Source of the DNA: JAOPZW01 sp963803375
GTDB lineage: Bacteria > Actinomycetota > Thermoleophilia > Solirubrobacterales > Solirubrobacteraceae
Assembly: GCA_963803375.1 (NCBI GenBank)
Contig: CAWDMB010000001.1
Span: 1-64,000, forward strand
DNA: 64,000 nt
Reading direction: 5' to 3'
In this document: positions 7,993 through 16,729 of the stretch, one piece after another
Numbering within the stretch: the first letter of the stretch is position 1
How the letters are laid out: each line of letters opens with the position of its first letter
Translations under genes and position numbers: made by a program
The notes under the pieces: generated by a model
What the model saw: the letters and a program-made list of their open reading frames with translations, nothing else
The model's database searches: none
What the model was told of the DNA's origin: nothing

Positions 7993-8541
7993 GTGCCGTC
8001 GCGCGTCGCTCTCGTCGCCGCGTGCGCGCTCGCGTGCGCCGCGCTCGCCGCGTGCGGGGGCGGCGCGACGGGTGGACCCGACGCGGTGCACCTCGACGTC
8101 GCCGCGCCGTCCGACGACGCGACCGTCCGCGGACGGGCGGTCGAGGTCCGGGGCTCGGTCCGACCGGCGACCGCGACGGTGCTCGTGGCCGGGCGGCGGG
8201 CCGATGTCGCCGCCGGCGCCTTCTCGGCGCGGGTCGCGCTCGACGCCGGCGTCAACGTCATCGACGTGCTCGCGAGCGCGGGCGCGGCGCGGCCCGCGCT
8301 CGCCGCGCTGCGCGTCCGGCGCCTGGTCGTGGTCCGCGTCCCCGACCTGACGGGGCTGAGCCCGGACGAGGCGACGTCGCGCCTGGAGGCGCTCGGGCTG
8401 AAGGCCGAGCGCCGCGACGCCGGCGGGCTCTTCGACGAGCTGCTCGGCGGTAGCCCGGGCGTCTGCCGTACGGAGCCCGAGGCCGGCGCGGAGGTCGACC
8501 CCGGCGTGACCGTGCGCCTCGACGTCGCGCGCCGCTGCTGA
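7993..8541 (+). CDS. PASTA-domain lipoprotein
   Basis: The 182-residue product starts VPSRVALVAACALACAALAA followed by CGGG, a lipoprotein signal peptide with lipobox LAAC. Residues about 30-110 look like a beta-sandwich (DDATVRGRAVEVRGSV, VNVIDVLASAG). Residues about 112-182 form one PASTA domain: VVRVPDLTGLSPDEATSRLE, then PEAGAEVDPGVTVRLDV. PASTA domains bind muropeptides or beta-lactams and usually sit on PknB-type kinases or PBPs. Here the domain is on a separate lipoprotein that converges with a kinase gene lacking PASTA repeats. A functional link is inferred. Confidence 0.8.
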   Translation: MPSRVALVAACALACAALAACGGGATGGPDAVHLDVAAPSDDATVRGRAVEVRGSVRPATATVLVAGRRADVAAGAFSARVALDAGVNVIDVLASAGAARPALAALRVRRLVVVRVPDLTGLSPDEATSRLEALGLKAERRDAGGLFDELLGGSPGVCRTEPEAGAEVDPGVTVRLDVARRC

Positions 8542-8626
8542 CGACCTAGGCGCGTGGCGCGGAGGTCGACCCCGGCGCGACCGTGCGCCTCGACGTCGCG
8601 CGCCGCTGCTGACGACCTAGGCGCGC
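8485..8626. repeat. 71-bp tandem duplication across convergent gene ends
   Basis: Unit 1 (8485-8555) and unit 2 (8556-8626) match except for a few substitutions (for example GGCGTGACC versus GGCGCGACC). Unit 1 carries the last 19 codons and stop of the PASTA lipoprotein. Unit 2 repeats that tail uselessly and carries the real C-terminal codons and stop of the kinase. Each convergent gene therefore has a ghost copy of its 3' end next to it. Confidence 0.9.
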
Positions 8627-10080
8627 GGCTCGGAGGTGATGAGGCGGACGCGCGGCGCGCCGCCCGCGCCGCGCACGACGCCGAGGACGAGCTCGCCGGT
8701 GATCGGCGGGCGGCCCGCGCGGCGGACCGCGTAGCGGCCGCTCGCCCGTCCCACCGTCCCGCCCGAGACCTGGACGCCGGTGAGGTCGTAGCCCTGGGTG
8801 CGGTTGGCGGCGAACTGGCGCGCGTACTCGGCGAGCACCGCGCCGCGGCCGCGCTGGACGTCGGTCGTGCCCACGCGCGTGGCGTCGCGCGTGAGCAGGC
8901 GCCCGAGCGCCCGACGGTCCTCGTCGCCGTAGGCGCGGGCGAACGCGCGGGCGGCGCCGCGGACCTCGCCCGCGTCCAGTGGCCCACTGCGACGGTCGCC
9001 CCCGAGCGCGATCGCGAGCGCGATCGCCCCGGCGACCGCCGCGAGCACGGCCAGCGCGGTCACGGCGGGCCGGCGTCGCCACGACGGAGCCGGTCGGGCC
9101 GCGGGCGCACGCTGCTCGGGGGCGCGGATCGTGGCGTCGGCCGGGGGCGCGGCGGCCGACGCCGAGGCGACGCGCGTCGCCTGGTTGGCGCCGTCGGGCG
9201 CGGGCGCCGGAGCGGCCGCACCGGTGGCGACGCTCGGCCGCGGCGCGGGGGCCGGCCGGCCCGAGGCGGCGGCGAGTGCCGCACGGCCGAGGTCGCCGGC
9301 CGACGGCCAGCGGTCCCCGGGGTCCTTCGCCAGCGCCCGCGCGGCGACCGCGTCGAACGCGGGCGGGACCCCGGCGACGGCGGACGGCCGCGGCGGCGGG
9401 TCGTTGAGATGGGCGAGGATCGTCGCGGGCACGCTGTCGCGGCGAAACGGCGGCTCGCCGGTGAGCGCCGCCGAGAGGACGCAGCCGAGCGCGTAGACAT
9501 CGGTGCGCGCGTCGGTGCGCTCGCCGCGCAGGTGCTCGGGCGCCATGAAGTCCACGGTCCCCATCCACGTGCCGCTCTCGGTCAGGCGGGTGTCCGTGCC
9601 CTGCACGCGCGTGATGCCGAAGTCGCTGAGGTAGACGTGGTCGCCGGCGATGAGCACGTTCGCGGGCTTGACGTCGCGGTGCACGAGCCCCGCGGCGTGC
9701 GCGGCGTCGAGCCCGTCGGCGACCTGGGCGACGATCGCCGCGGCCCGCGCGGGCTCGAGGCGCCCGTCGCGCGCGAGCAGCGCGTGGAGGTCGATGCCGG
9801 GCACGTAGCGGACGACGAGGAAGAGGCCGCCGCGCTCCTCGCCGGCGGCGTAGACGGGGACGACGTTGGGATGGTCGATAGCCGCGGTCAGGCGGGCCTC
9901 GCGCTCGAAGCGCTCGCGCAGCTGGGGATCGGAGGCGCGGTCGGGCGTGATGAGCTTCAGCGCGACCGGGCGCCCGAGGCGCAGGTCGGTCGCCCGGTAG
10001 ACGACGCCCATGCCACCGCGACCGAGCACGCCGTCGACCCGGCAGCCCGCGAAGATGTCGCCGGGTTCGAGGTCGCCCAC
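8617..10080 (-). CDS. PknB-type transmembrane Ser/Thr protein kinase
   Basis: This 487-residue protein has an N-terminal kinase domain: GRGGMGVVYRA glycine loop, Lys41 in ALKLIT, HRDVKPANVLI catalytic loop near 135, DFGITR near 152, and GTVDFMAPEHL. A Pro/Ala-rich linker (about 270-335) leads to one membrane span (about 338-360, AVTALAVLAAVAGAIALAI). The extracytoplasmic part (about 370-487) resembles an NTF2/SnoaL-like fold (AARAFARAYGDEDRRALGRL, VLAEYARQFAANRTQGYDL). It has no PASTA repeats, unlike PknB. The 3' end lies in a 71-bp duplication shared with the convergent lipoprotein gene. Confidence 0.92.
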   Translation of the reverse strand: MGDLEPGDIFAGCRVDGVLGRGGMGVVYRATDLRLGRPVALKLITPDRASDPQLRERFEREARLTAAIDHPNVVPVYAAGEERGGLFLVVRYVPGIDLHALLARDGRLEPARAAAIVAQVADGLDAAHAAGLVHRDVKPANVLIAGDHVYLSDFGITRVQGTDTRLTESGTWMGTVDFMAPEHLRGERTDARTDVYALGCVLSAALTGEPPFRRDSVPATILAHLNDPPPRPSAVAGVPPAFDAVAARALAKDPGDRWPSAGDLGRAALAAASGRPAPAPRPSVATGAAAPAPAPDGANQATRVASASAAAPPADATIRAPEQRAPAARPAPSWRRRPAVTALAVLAAVAGAIALAIALGGDRRSGPLDAGEVRGAARAFARAYGDEDRRALGRLLTRDATRVGTTDVQRGRGAVLAEYARQFAANRTQGYDLTGVQVSGGTVGRASGRYAVRRAGRPPITGELVLGVVRGAGGAPRVRLITSEPRA

Positions 10081-10223
10081 CCCGGCATTGTCCCGTCCTC
10101 AGGCGCCCGGCGCGGCGCGTGCGCGGACGGGCAGCCGTGCTTCGCGGCGATCGCCGGCATCTGGCGCTGTGGCCGGGCTCAACGTCGGGCCGAGCCGACC
10201 GCAACCCGACGTCCCCGTCATGA

Positions 10224-10263
10224 ACAGCGCGAGGGCCCCGTCGCGGCGGGGCCCTCGCGCTGT
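10224..10263 (-). terminator. Strong hairpin terminator
   Basis: ACAGCGCGAGGGCCCCG (10224-10240) and its exact complement (10247-10263) flank a 6-nt loop, making a perfect 17-bp GC-rich stem. It lies 26 bp beyond the stop of the minus-strand RTX gene, between that gene and the kinase start. No long T run is present, as is common in such genomes. Confidence 0.8.
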
Positions 10264-10288
10264 CGCTGCGGCTGCTGTGCCGCGACGG

Positions 10289-11113
10289 CTACGGGGACTC
10301 GGGTCCCTCGCGCTGCAGGTCGGCCTCCGGCTCGGGGGCCTGGCGCGTCACGCGCTCGCACGAGCCGTTCGGGTTCGCCGGCGTCGCGTCGACGATGCGA
10401 TCGACCGTGTCGAGCTGCGCGCGGTCGAAGCCGGGGCCGCAGTCGATCGCGTCGACCTCGCCGTCACGGGCAAAGAAGCGGTCGCCCCCGCGCTCGCCGT
10501 GCAGCGTGTCGCCGACCGTGTCGGTCTCGCCGGCCGGCCCGGGGGTCACGTCGCCGCGGGCGCGGGCCCACAGGCTGTCGCCGCCCGGGCCGCCCCAGGA
10601 CTCGTCGACGCCGAGGTTCGCGTAGACGACGTCGTTGCCACGGTTGCCGTACTGCTTGTCGTTGCCCGAGCCGCCGCGCAGGAAGTCCCAGCCGCGGTTG
10701 CCGCGGATCGTGTCGTCGCCGTCGCCGCCCCAGGACCAGTCGCGCCCGTCGCCGCCGACGACGGTGTCGTTGCCGGCGTCGCCGTAGGAGCGATCGCGCG
10801 AGTGCCGGTCGCCGGCGTTCGGGACGTCGCCCTGGATGAAGTCGTCGCCGGGGCCGCCGAACAGCCAGTCGCCGCCCGCGTGACCGAGCAGCCGATCGCT
10901 GCCCTCCTGACCGAGGATGAAGTCGCGACCGGCCTTGCCGTCGACGCGATCGTCGCCGGCGCGAGCGAAGATGATGTCCGACCGCGGCGTCCCGGTCAGG
11001 TTGTCGTTGCCGTTCGTCCCGCCGATGCGGGCGGCGAAGGCGGCGGTCGCGACGAGCGCGAACGCGGCGGTGACGGCCACGGCGACAGCCGTGACGCGCG
11101 ATGCGCGAGCCAT
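10289..11113 (-). CDS. Secreted RTX-type calcium-binding repeat protein
   Basis: The 274-residue product has a signal peptide (residues 1-28, VTAVAVAVTAAFALVATAAF then AARIGG). Some ten degenerate RTX nonapeptides follow, such as GNDNLTG, AGDDRVDG, GSDRLLGHAGG, GPGDDFIQGD, GNDTVVGGDGRD, GDGDDTIRGNRG and GSGNDKQYGNRGND. These repeats fold into a calcium-filled beta-roll. A short Cys-containing end (IDCGPGFDRAQLDTVDRI) closes the domain, as often seen in single-domain actinobacterial members. It lacks a toxin or enzyme domain, so it is best seen as a surface or secreted calcium-binding protein. It is transcribed alone, with a strong terminator downstream. Confidence 0.85.
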   Translation of the reverse strand: MARASRVTAVAVAVTAAFALVATAAFAARIGGTNGNDNLTGTPRSDIIFARAGDDRVDGKAGRDFILGQEGSDRLLGHAGGDWLFGGPGDDFIQGDVPNAGDRHSRDRSYGDAGNDTVVGGDGRDWSWGGDGDDTIRGNRGWDFLRGGSGNDKQYGNRGNDVVYANLGVDESWGGPGGDSLWARARGDVTPGPAGETDTVGDTLHGERGGDRFFARDGEVDAIDCGPGFDRAQLDTVDRIVDATPANPNGSCERVTRQAPEPEADLQREGPESP

Positions 11114-11221
11114 GAGGTGAGACGCCTCCTTGCAGCGTCGGGGTCAACTCGTCCGGCCCCATCAACAGCGCGAGGTGGGCGGAGTTGCGCCGTTGGCATA
11201 CTGTGGCTCTCCCCGTCGCCT

Positions 11222-11295
<74 letters not shown>

Positions 11296-11347
11296 TTGCT
11301 CCCGTCGCTCCCGTCGCACACCAATGCCCTGCCCCCCGCCGGGCATT
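11296..11347 (+). terminator. tRNA 3' repeats and hairpin
   Basis: The tRNA end GTCGCTCCC is followed by GTTGCTCCC, GTCGCTCCC and GTCGC, so a 9-nt motif is repeated in tandem. AATGCCC (11323-11329) and GGGCATT (11341-11347) then form a 7-bp stem around a C-rich loop. The hairpin is a plausible tRNA terminator. The repeats may be slippage products or a scar of integration at the tRNA end. Confidence 0.5.
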
Positions 11348-11612
11348 CGCCGTTCAGCGGGCAGCGCGTGCAGGCGCGCGAACGCGGTGGCGAGGGCGCG
11401 GGCCCCGGGCCAGCTGCGTCGCCGGCGCGGGCCGACGACGAACCACCGACGCATCGCCGTGCTCACCTCGCCTTCCGGGATCGCACCGGTCAGGTCGATG
11501 CACCTCCACGAGCCCTGCCGAGGCCGGGACGATCGTCGAAGGGCCGAGTCGGCTGAGGATACGGAGGATGCCGCAGCTCGACACACAGGGCACGAGGTGG
11601 CGCCGGCGCGGG
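11348..11612. other. Gap with a possible gene fragment
   Basis: No complete gene is visible. On the minus strand, GSWRCIDLTGAIPEGEVSTA continues into MRRWFVVGPRRR and ALATAFARLHALP, which looks like protein sequence but has no start and no family I recognise. It could be the tail of a decayed gene beside the tRNA. Confidence 0.3.
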
Positions 11613-12101
11613 TCAGCACCTGGTGAAGGCCAGCAGCGAGCGGATGTGGTGGTCCGTCAGCCCTAGGCGCGGGTCCGTGCCGATGAGCTTGGTCGGGCTC
11701 CGTCGGAGCCCCGCCCACGTGTAGGCATCCGCGTGCAGGTCGTCGTCCACCCAGGCGAGCGGTCGGTCGCGCGCGAAGCGCTGGACGCTGGGCAGCTTCC
11801 AGGTCCGGCCGGCCCAACCCTCGCCAACCTCCCTGGGCGCTGGATCGGTGAACCGCACGACGGGCAGTGCGGGCAGGCCGAGCGCGGGCGCCAGGATGAG
11901 GTTCGCGTTGTCCTCCCACGCGGTCGCCCACACCAGCTCGTAGCGAGCGCCGAGCTCACCGAACACGGCCGGCAGATCGGAGCGAAAGTACGTGTCGCCG
12001 GCGCCGCCGGGCAGCCACGTCATCGCCTGGTCGGGACCCGGTCCGATGGGGCAAAGCGTCCCGTCGATATCGAGCAACAGCAGCGGCCTGCGGGTATCCA
12101 C
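11613..12101 (-). CDS. HAD-like hydrolase
   Basis: The GTG start at 12101 gives a 162-residue protein with VDTRRPLLLLDIDGTLCPIG at the N-terminus, the HAD motif I with nucleophile Asp. ELVWATAWEDNANLILAPAL (motif II region) and PLAWVDDDLHADAYTWAGLR (motif IV Asp cluster) follow. The small size and this pattern fit HAD-like proteins often annotated as secreted or hypothetical HAD domains. The substrate is unknown. The frame stays open upstream to 12248, but that extension is Arg/Pro-rich and not family-like, so I chose the start just before motif I. Confidence 0.7.
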   Translation of the reverse strand: MDTRRPLLLLDIDGTLCPIGPGPDQAMTWLPGGAGDTYFRSDLPAVFGELGARYELVWATAWEDNANLILAPALGLPALPVVRFTDPAPREVGEGWAGRTWKLPSVQRFARDRPLAWVDDDLHADAYTWAGLRRSPTKLIGTDPRLGLTDHHIRSLLAFTRC

Positions 12102-12467
12102 CGGCTCCCACGCTGCCACACGCGCGCAGACCGGGCGCCACGGAACACGCTTCGGCTTGGGTGCGCCGAGACCGCGCGGTGCGCGCGGGGTAGCAGCTGC
12201 TCGTAGCACTGCGGCTCCCAACCACGACCCGCACCTGGCCGCGACCATTTCGCTCGGGCGAACCGGCCGATGCTCGCGAGGGCCTTGTCCACGTCTTCAA
12301 GGGCGCGGCATTCGGCCGCGCCGGAGCCCCGGCTGCGGGCGGCCGCAAGCGGCCATCCTCGCGGCGCCATCCGCACCAGGCGAAACCCCGAGTCGCGGAG
12401 CTCGGCTCCGCGCGCTCCGCCGCCGAGCCGTCGCGGAACCAGCTCGGCAGCGGATCCCCGGCGATCC
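12102..12467. other. Gap without a supported gene
   Basis: Only shadow frames are seen. One minus-strand stretch, ECRALEDVDKALASIGRFAR near 12290, has coding-like character but no family match or start. The region separates the HAD gene from the VOC gene, both on the minus strand. Confidence 0.35.
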
Positions 12468-12944
12468 TCAGCTCGAGCTGCTCATCTCTGCCATCGCGGC
12501 CTTGGCCCGCTCGGCGATCTCCTCGGGCGGTACGTCCTCGACGTGGGTCGCAATCGACCACACGTGGCCGAACGGGTCGGTGATCGTGCCGAAGCGGTCG
12601 CCCCAGAACTGGTCGGCGACCTCCATCGTCACGGTCGCGCCCGCGTCGACGGCCCGCTTGACCACCGCATCGACGTCCTCGACGTACATGAACACGCTCG
12701 CGCTCGTGCCGCCCAGCTCCTTGGGCGGCCGCGTCGAAGCCTGCGGAAACGGATCGGAGAGCATGATCCGCGAGTCCCCGATCTCGAGCTCCGCGTGCCC
12801 GATCTTCCCGCCCGGCGCATGCATGCGCACGATCTCCTTCGCGCCGAACGCCCTCGTGTAGTACTCGATCGCTGGCGCCGCATCGTCGACGGCGAGGTAG
12901 GGGCTTACGGTGTGGTAGCCCTCGGGAATCGGCTGGGTCGCCAT
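12468..12944 (-). CDS. VOC-superfamily (PhnB/glyoxalase-like) protein
   Basis: This 158-residue protein begins MATQPIPEGYHTVSPYLAVD. The VOC beta-alpha-beta-beta-beta modules follow: APAIEYYTRAFGAKEIVRM, HAELEIGDSRIMLSDPFP, ASVFMYVEDVDAVVKRAVDA and WGDRFGTITDPFGHVWSIAT. The DPFGHVW motif is typical of the PhnB-like subgroup. The start is set by GGAGG seven bases before the ATG, and a longer open frame upstream is rejected. Substrate is unknown; related proteins include dioxygenases, isomerases and antibiotic-binding proteins. Confidence 0.85.
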   Translation of the reverse strand: MATQPIPEGYHTVSPYLAVDDAAPAIEYYTRAFGAKEIVRMHAPGGKIGHAELEIGDSRIMLSDPFPQASTRPPKELGGTSASVFMYVEDVDAVVKRAVDAGATVTMEVADQFWGDRFGTITDPFGHVWSIATHVEDVPPEEIAERAKAAMAEMSSSS

Positions 12945-13206
12945 CGTCCCTCCACTGGGTCGTGAACGAAGCGCCCACGATCCTACGCCCGCACGAGTCA
13001 CCGCGCCAAGCCTCCGAGCACCGCCGCCCGCGCCCTCGTCGATCTCCCCGGAACGCACGTCCGAGCGCTGATCGGCGCGAGCGTGACGCGATCGTTGTCG
13101 AGAACGTCGCGCAGCGCCCCGGAGTCAAGCTCGGCCCGCCGAGGAAGAACTCGTCGCCCTCGACCTGCGTGTGAGCGCCTCGCGCACGCGAACGCGGTAC
13201 GGCTGC

Positions 13207-13566
13207 TCACGCGCGCGGCGCGTAGCGGTGATGCAGCATGAGGTCGTTGCCGTCGGGATCGGTGAAGAAGGCCATGTGGCAGACCCCGGTGTCGAAGGTG
13301 TCGCCGGCGAACACGACACCCTGGGCCTCGAGCTCGGCCCGAGCCGCTCCGACGTCGTCGACATGGAGTGCTGAGTGGGCGTGCTTCTGGGGTGCGAACG
13401 CCATCCCGAATTGCTCCGGCTCCCAGATGCCGAAGCAGGTCTCGCCCGCCCAGAACTCGAATCGCGACCGGTCGTCCGGTCGCAGCCCGAGAGTCTCGAG
13501 GTAGAAGCTGCGCGATCGTTCCGCGTCCTGCGACGGGACGGCCACGAAGTCGAGCCCGGTGATCAT
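13207..13566 (-). CDS. VOC-superfamily (glyoxalase/dioxygenase-like) protein
   Basis: The 119-residue product starts MITGLDFVAVPSQDAERSRS, then FYLETLGLRPDDRS, CFGIWEPEQFGMAF, HSALHVDDVGAARAELEAQG and TGVCHMAFFTDPDGNDLMLH, a complete single VOC unit. His and Glu positions suggest a metal site. GGAGAG six bases before the ATG fixes the start, though the frame is open far upstream. It is the second VOC gene on this strand within 800 bp, but the two are only distantly alike and not clearly co-transcribed. Confidence 0.85.
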   Translation of the reverse strand: MITGLDFVAVPSQDAERSRSFYLETLGLRPDDRSRFEFWAGETCFGIWEPEQFGMAFAPQKHAHSALHVDDVGAARAELEAQGVVFAGDTFDTGVCHMAFFTDPDGNDLMLHHRYAPRA

Positions 13567-13772
13567 CGATCTCTCCGTTTCTCGAGGTCGAATGGGATGT
13601 GGAGGGGAACCGATGATCTCAACACGGGCCTCGCGAATGGACGCCGGGTCGACCTCGCGAACATCTCGATGCCGCTCCACCTGCTCGCCGGGGCGAGTGA
13701 GAAGGACACCCCACTCCCGCGCGCGCCGCCCGCATACGATCGGCGAAACCGATCGTCGAGGGGGTAGGGCCT

Positions 13773-14771
13773 GTGTCCGTCGTCTCTGAGCTGCGGAGCG
13801 CCGTGTGCGTTCCGCTCGTCCTCGCATTGGCGCTTCTGGCGCCGGCGGCCGCCGGCGCGCAGGAGGGTCCGCCGCCACCGCCGGTGGGAACGGGCGGCCA
13901 CGCGGTGTCGGCGGTCGCCCGCGGCATCCAGTCGCCGACGCAGATCGCGTTCGCGCACGGCCGGATCTTTGTCGCGGCCGCGGGCGACGAGGAGACGGGC
14001 AAGGGCGGGGGCGTCTTCGAGATCCGGCGCGGCCGGGTCGCGCGGATCATCCAGGGGCAGTTCTTCGGCGTCGTCTACACGCACGGTACGCTCTTCGGGT
14101 CCAGCCAGAACAAGGTGATCGCGTGGGGCCGGTGGCGGCGTGGCGCCTTCACGCGACGTCAGGTCGTGTTCCGCCGTGCGCGCAAGGTGCTGCCGTTCCT
14201 GGAGACGATGGCGGTCGGGCCGGGCGGCCGGCTCTACATGGGTTCCGGCGACGCCGGCGACAACGGCCCGTTCGGCACGCCGCTCAGCGGCCGGGTGCTC
14301 TCGATCCGGCGGGACGGCTCGGGCCTGCGGGTGCTCGCCAAGGGTCTGCGCCAGCCGTTTGGGATCGCCTTCGTCAGGGGCAGCCCGTGGCCGTATCTGG
14401 GCAACGAGAGCGACGAGTCCACGCCGACGCCGCCCGACTTCCTCGTGCACGCGGTCCCGGGCAGCGACTTCGGCTTCCCGGGCTGTCAGTGGCTGACCCC
14501 GAGCGCGCCGGCGTGCGCGGGCAAGACCAGGCCGACGCTGTTCTTCCGGGCGCACGCCTCGCCAACGGGCCTGGTCGGTCGGGGGCGCACAATCTATGCC
14601 GCGTTCTTCGGCGGCACGACGTCCGATGGCCCCGAGATCAGGGCGCTGAAGGTCACCGGCGCCTCCAAGCAGGTCGTCCGGAGCAGCGTGCCGCTCATCG
14701 GCGTCGGGCTGCACGGAGGCCGCCTGTACTTCGGCGACGTCACCGGAGCGATCTGGCGCGTGCGCATCTAG
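13773..14771 (+). CDS. Secreted six-bladed beta-propeller (glucose/sorbosone dehydrogenase-like)
   Basis: A GTG start after GAGGGGG gives a 332-residue protein with a signal peptide (VCVPLVLALALLAPAAAGAQ). Propeller strands follow: IQSPTQIAFAHGRIFVAAAG, METMAVGPGG-type RLYMGSGDAGDNGPFGTPLS, GRVLSIRRDGSGLRVLAKGL and RQPFGIAFVRG. The RQPFGIAF and GNESDE motifs are typical of PQQ-dependent sugar dehydrogenase-like proteins, but many relatives lack the cofactor residues. The enzyme activity is therefore uncertain. TACGAT at 13735-13740 could be its -10. The gene is monocistronic. Confidence 0.75.
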   Translation: MSVVSELRSAVCVPLVLALALLAPAAAGAQEGPPPPPVGTGGHAVSAVARGIQSPTQIAFAHGRIFVAAAGDEETGKGGGVFEIRRGRVARIIQGQFFGVVYTHGTLFGSSQNKVIAWGRWRRGAFTRRQVVFRRARKVLPFLETMAVGPGGRLYMGSGDAGDNGPFGTPLSGRVLSIRRDGSGLRVLAKGLRQPFGIAFVRGSPWPYLGNESDESTPTPPDFLVHAVPGSDFGFPGCQWLTPSAPACAGKTRPTLFFRAHASPTGLVGRGRTIYAAFFGGTTSDGPEIRALKVTGASKQVVRSSVPLIGVGLHGGRLYFGDVTGAIWRVRI

Positions 14772-15139
14772 GGCGCGCCGTCGGGCCACCCGTCCTTGCT
14801 CGCGGCGGGCGGCCGAGCCCGCAACGGGGGTGACGGCGCGATTCGGCGGGCAGCCCGCCCTGCCGGGGCGGGTTGCCCGTACCGATCCGGGCGCCGCGAG
14901 CGGGCAGCATCGGGCCATGCCTCGCCTCGTCGCCTCACGAGTCCTTCGCCGGGCGCGCCGCGCCGCCCGCCGCCACCTGCCGCGCGCGACCGCGGTCCCC
15001 GCGTTCGCGGTCGCCTGAGCGCCGGCATCGGCCGGCCCCTCGGGCCGCCGTCGCGCCCGCGGGGCCGCGCGCGGCGTGCGCGGGCGCGCCCGCGCGCGGA
15101 TCGCCGCGCCGCTGCGGCCCAACGTCCCGAGAGGACCCG
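14772..15139. other. Intergenic gap with hairpin
   Basis: No supported gene lies here. GGGCAGCCCGCC (14848-14859) and GGCGGGTTGCCC (14867-14878) form a 12-bp stem with one mismatch and a 7-nt loop, a likely terminator for the propeller gene. A 30-codon Arg-rich ORF from ATG 14926 looks like a GC-driven artefact. The rest is simple GC-rich sequence before the convergent GTPase operon. Confidence 0.5.
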
Positions 15140-16729
15140 CTACTGACGCCGGCGGCGACGCTCGCCGGCCGCGGTCGCGAGCGCGGCGCAGAGCTCCTCG
15201 CGCGTGCGCAGCTCGGCCTCCACCGGCGCGACCACGAGGCGCTGCGCGACCGCGTCGACGTTCGCCTGCAGGGCGCGCTGCGCGGCGCGGGCGCGGCGCC
15301 GCGCGCCCGCGCGGTTGGCGAGCCGCACGAGCAGCGTGAGCGCGAGCCCGCCGAGCACGCCGGCGAGCAGCAGGCCCGTGGGCACCGGGATCCCGCGCAC
15401 GTCGGGGGTCGGGACGGCGTCGCCGAGCGCCAGCCAGCCGGCCGCGGCGAGGACGAGCAGCCACGCGACGCCGGCGACCACGACGAGCGCGAGCAGCGCC
15501 TGCACGGCGCGCGCGAGCGCCCACCAGCGCGGACGGGTCAGGTGCAGGTCGGCGGCGCGGACCGCGCGGTCGAGCTCGTCGGGCAGCGTGGCCTCGTGGG
15601 TCGTCGCGGCCCGGCGCACGAGCGCCGGCCACGGCGCCGGCAGCGAGCCGGCGGCCGCGGCGGCGAGCGTCCGCGCTGCCGACGCGACCTGCCCGCGCTG
15701 CGCGCCGCTGGGCGCCGGCAGCGACGTGCGCGCGTCGGCGCCGCGATCCTCGCCGAGGCCGAGCCGGCGCACGGGGTCGGGCGCCAGGCGGCGCAGCCAG
15801 CGCGTGAACGGCCAGCCGGCGGCGAGCGTCCCGCGGCGCGCGTGCGCGCGCCCGACGCCGCGCACAACCGCGGGCACGCCCGCCGCCTCGCCGAGCGCGC
15901 CCACCACGCGCCGGCGCTCGTCGCGCCCGACGCGCCCCGCGGCGCCCGCGCCGCAGCCGGCGTCGAGCCCCGCCGCCGCCGTCGCGAGGTCGGCCGCCAG
16001 CCGCGCGAGCGCGGCCTCGCGCCGGCGCACGCGCTCGGCCAGCAGGCCACGCAGCGCGTCGAGCCCCGCGCCGGTGCGCGCCGACACCGGCAGGACGGGC
16101 ACGCCCTCGAGCCCGTCGGCGCGCAGCACGCCGGCGAGATCGCGCCGGGCGGCGTCGACCGCGCCGGGGGTCAGCAGGTCGGCCTGGTTGAGCACGACGA
16201 CCATGACGCCGGCGTGGCCCGCGAGCGGGCGCAGGAGGCCGTCGTGCAGCGCCGCGTCGGCGTACTTCTGGGGGTCGACGACCCAGACCATGAGGTCCAC
16301 GAGGGCGACGAGGCGCTCGACCTCGAGCTTGTGGCCGACCTCGACGGAGTCGAAGTCGGGGAGGTCGAGGAGCACGAGCCCGGGCGCGCCGTCGGCGGCG
16401 ATCGCGTGGCGCCGAGGCACGTCGAGCCAGTCGAGCAGCGCGCCGTCGACCGAGCCCCAGACCGCCGCCGATGCGCTCGACGTCGTCGGCCGGCGCACGC
16501 TCGTGCCGGCGAGCTGCGCGCCGGCCAGGGCGTTGAAGAGCGTCGACTTCCCGGCCCCCGTCGGGCCCGCGAGCGCCACGACCGTCGCCTCGAGGTCGAG
16601 CCCGAGCCGCTCCCCGGCCCGCCCGACGACCGCCCGCGCCGCGGCCACGCGGCCGTCGTCGAGCCGTCCGTCGGCCAGCGCGACGGCGACGGCCAGCGCC
16701 TCGAGCCGGCCGTCGAGATCCGCGCTCAC
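15140..16729 (-). CDS. Dynamin-like membrane GTPase, second of a pair
   Basis: The 529-residue protein starts at GTG 16729, overlapping the upstream stop in GTGA. The G domain has P-loop GPTGAGKSTLFNAL (about residue 53), switch II DLPDFDSVE, NQAD (G4) and SAR (G5). A helical middle region follows. Two membrane spans near 380-435 (VQALLALVVVAGVAWLLVL and VPTGLLLAGVLGGLALTLLV) precede an Arg-rich C-terminal helix. Such pairs in actinobacteria act in membrane remodelling or division. The exact role here is unknown. It is translationally coupled to its partner. Confidence 0.8.
   Translation of the reverse strand: MSADLDGRLEALAVAVALADGRLDDGRVAAARAVVGRAGERLGLDLEATVVALAGPTGAGKSTLFNALAGAQLAGTSVRRPTTSSASAAVWGSVDGALLDWLDVPRRHAIAADGAPGLVLLDLPDFDSVEVGHKLEVERLVALVDLMVWVVDPQKYADAALHDGLLRPLAGHAGVMVVVLNQADLLTPGAVDAARRDLAGVLRADGLEGVPVLPVSARTGAGLDALRGLLAERVRRREAALARLAADLATAAAGLDAGCGAGAAGRVGRDERRRVVGALGEAAGVPAVVRGVGRAHARRGTLAAGWPFTRWLRRLAPDPVRRLGLGEDRGADARTSLPAPSGAQRGQVASAARTLAAAAAGSLPAPWPALVRRAATTHEATLPDELDRAVRAADLHLTRPRWWALARAVQALLALVVVAGVAWLLVLAAAGWLALGDAVPTPDVRGIPVPTGLLLAGVLGGLALTLLVRLANRAGARRRARAAQRALQANVDAVAQRLVVAPVEAELRTREELCAALATAAGERRRRRQ

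Noticed and set aside
14926..15018. Thirty-codon Arg-rich ORF
   Set aside because: Weak initiation context, simple composition and no neighbour relation; likely chance.
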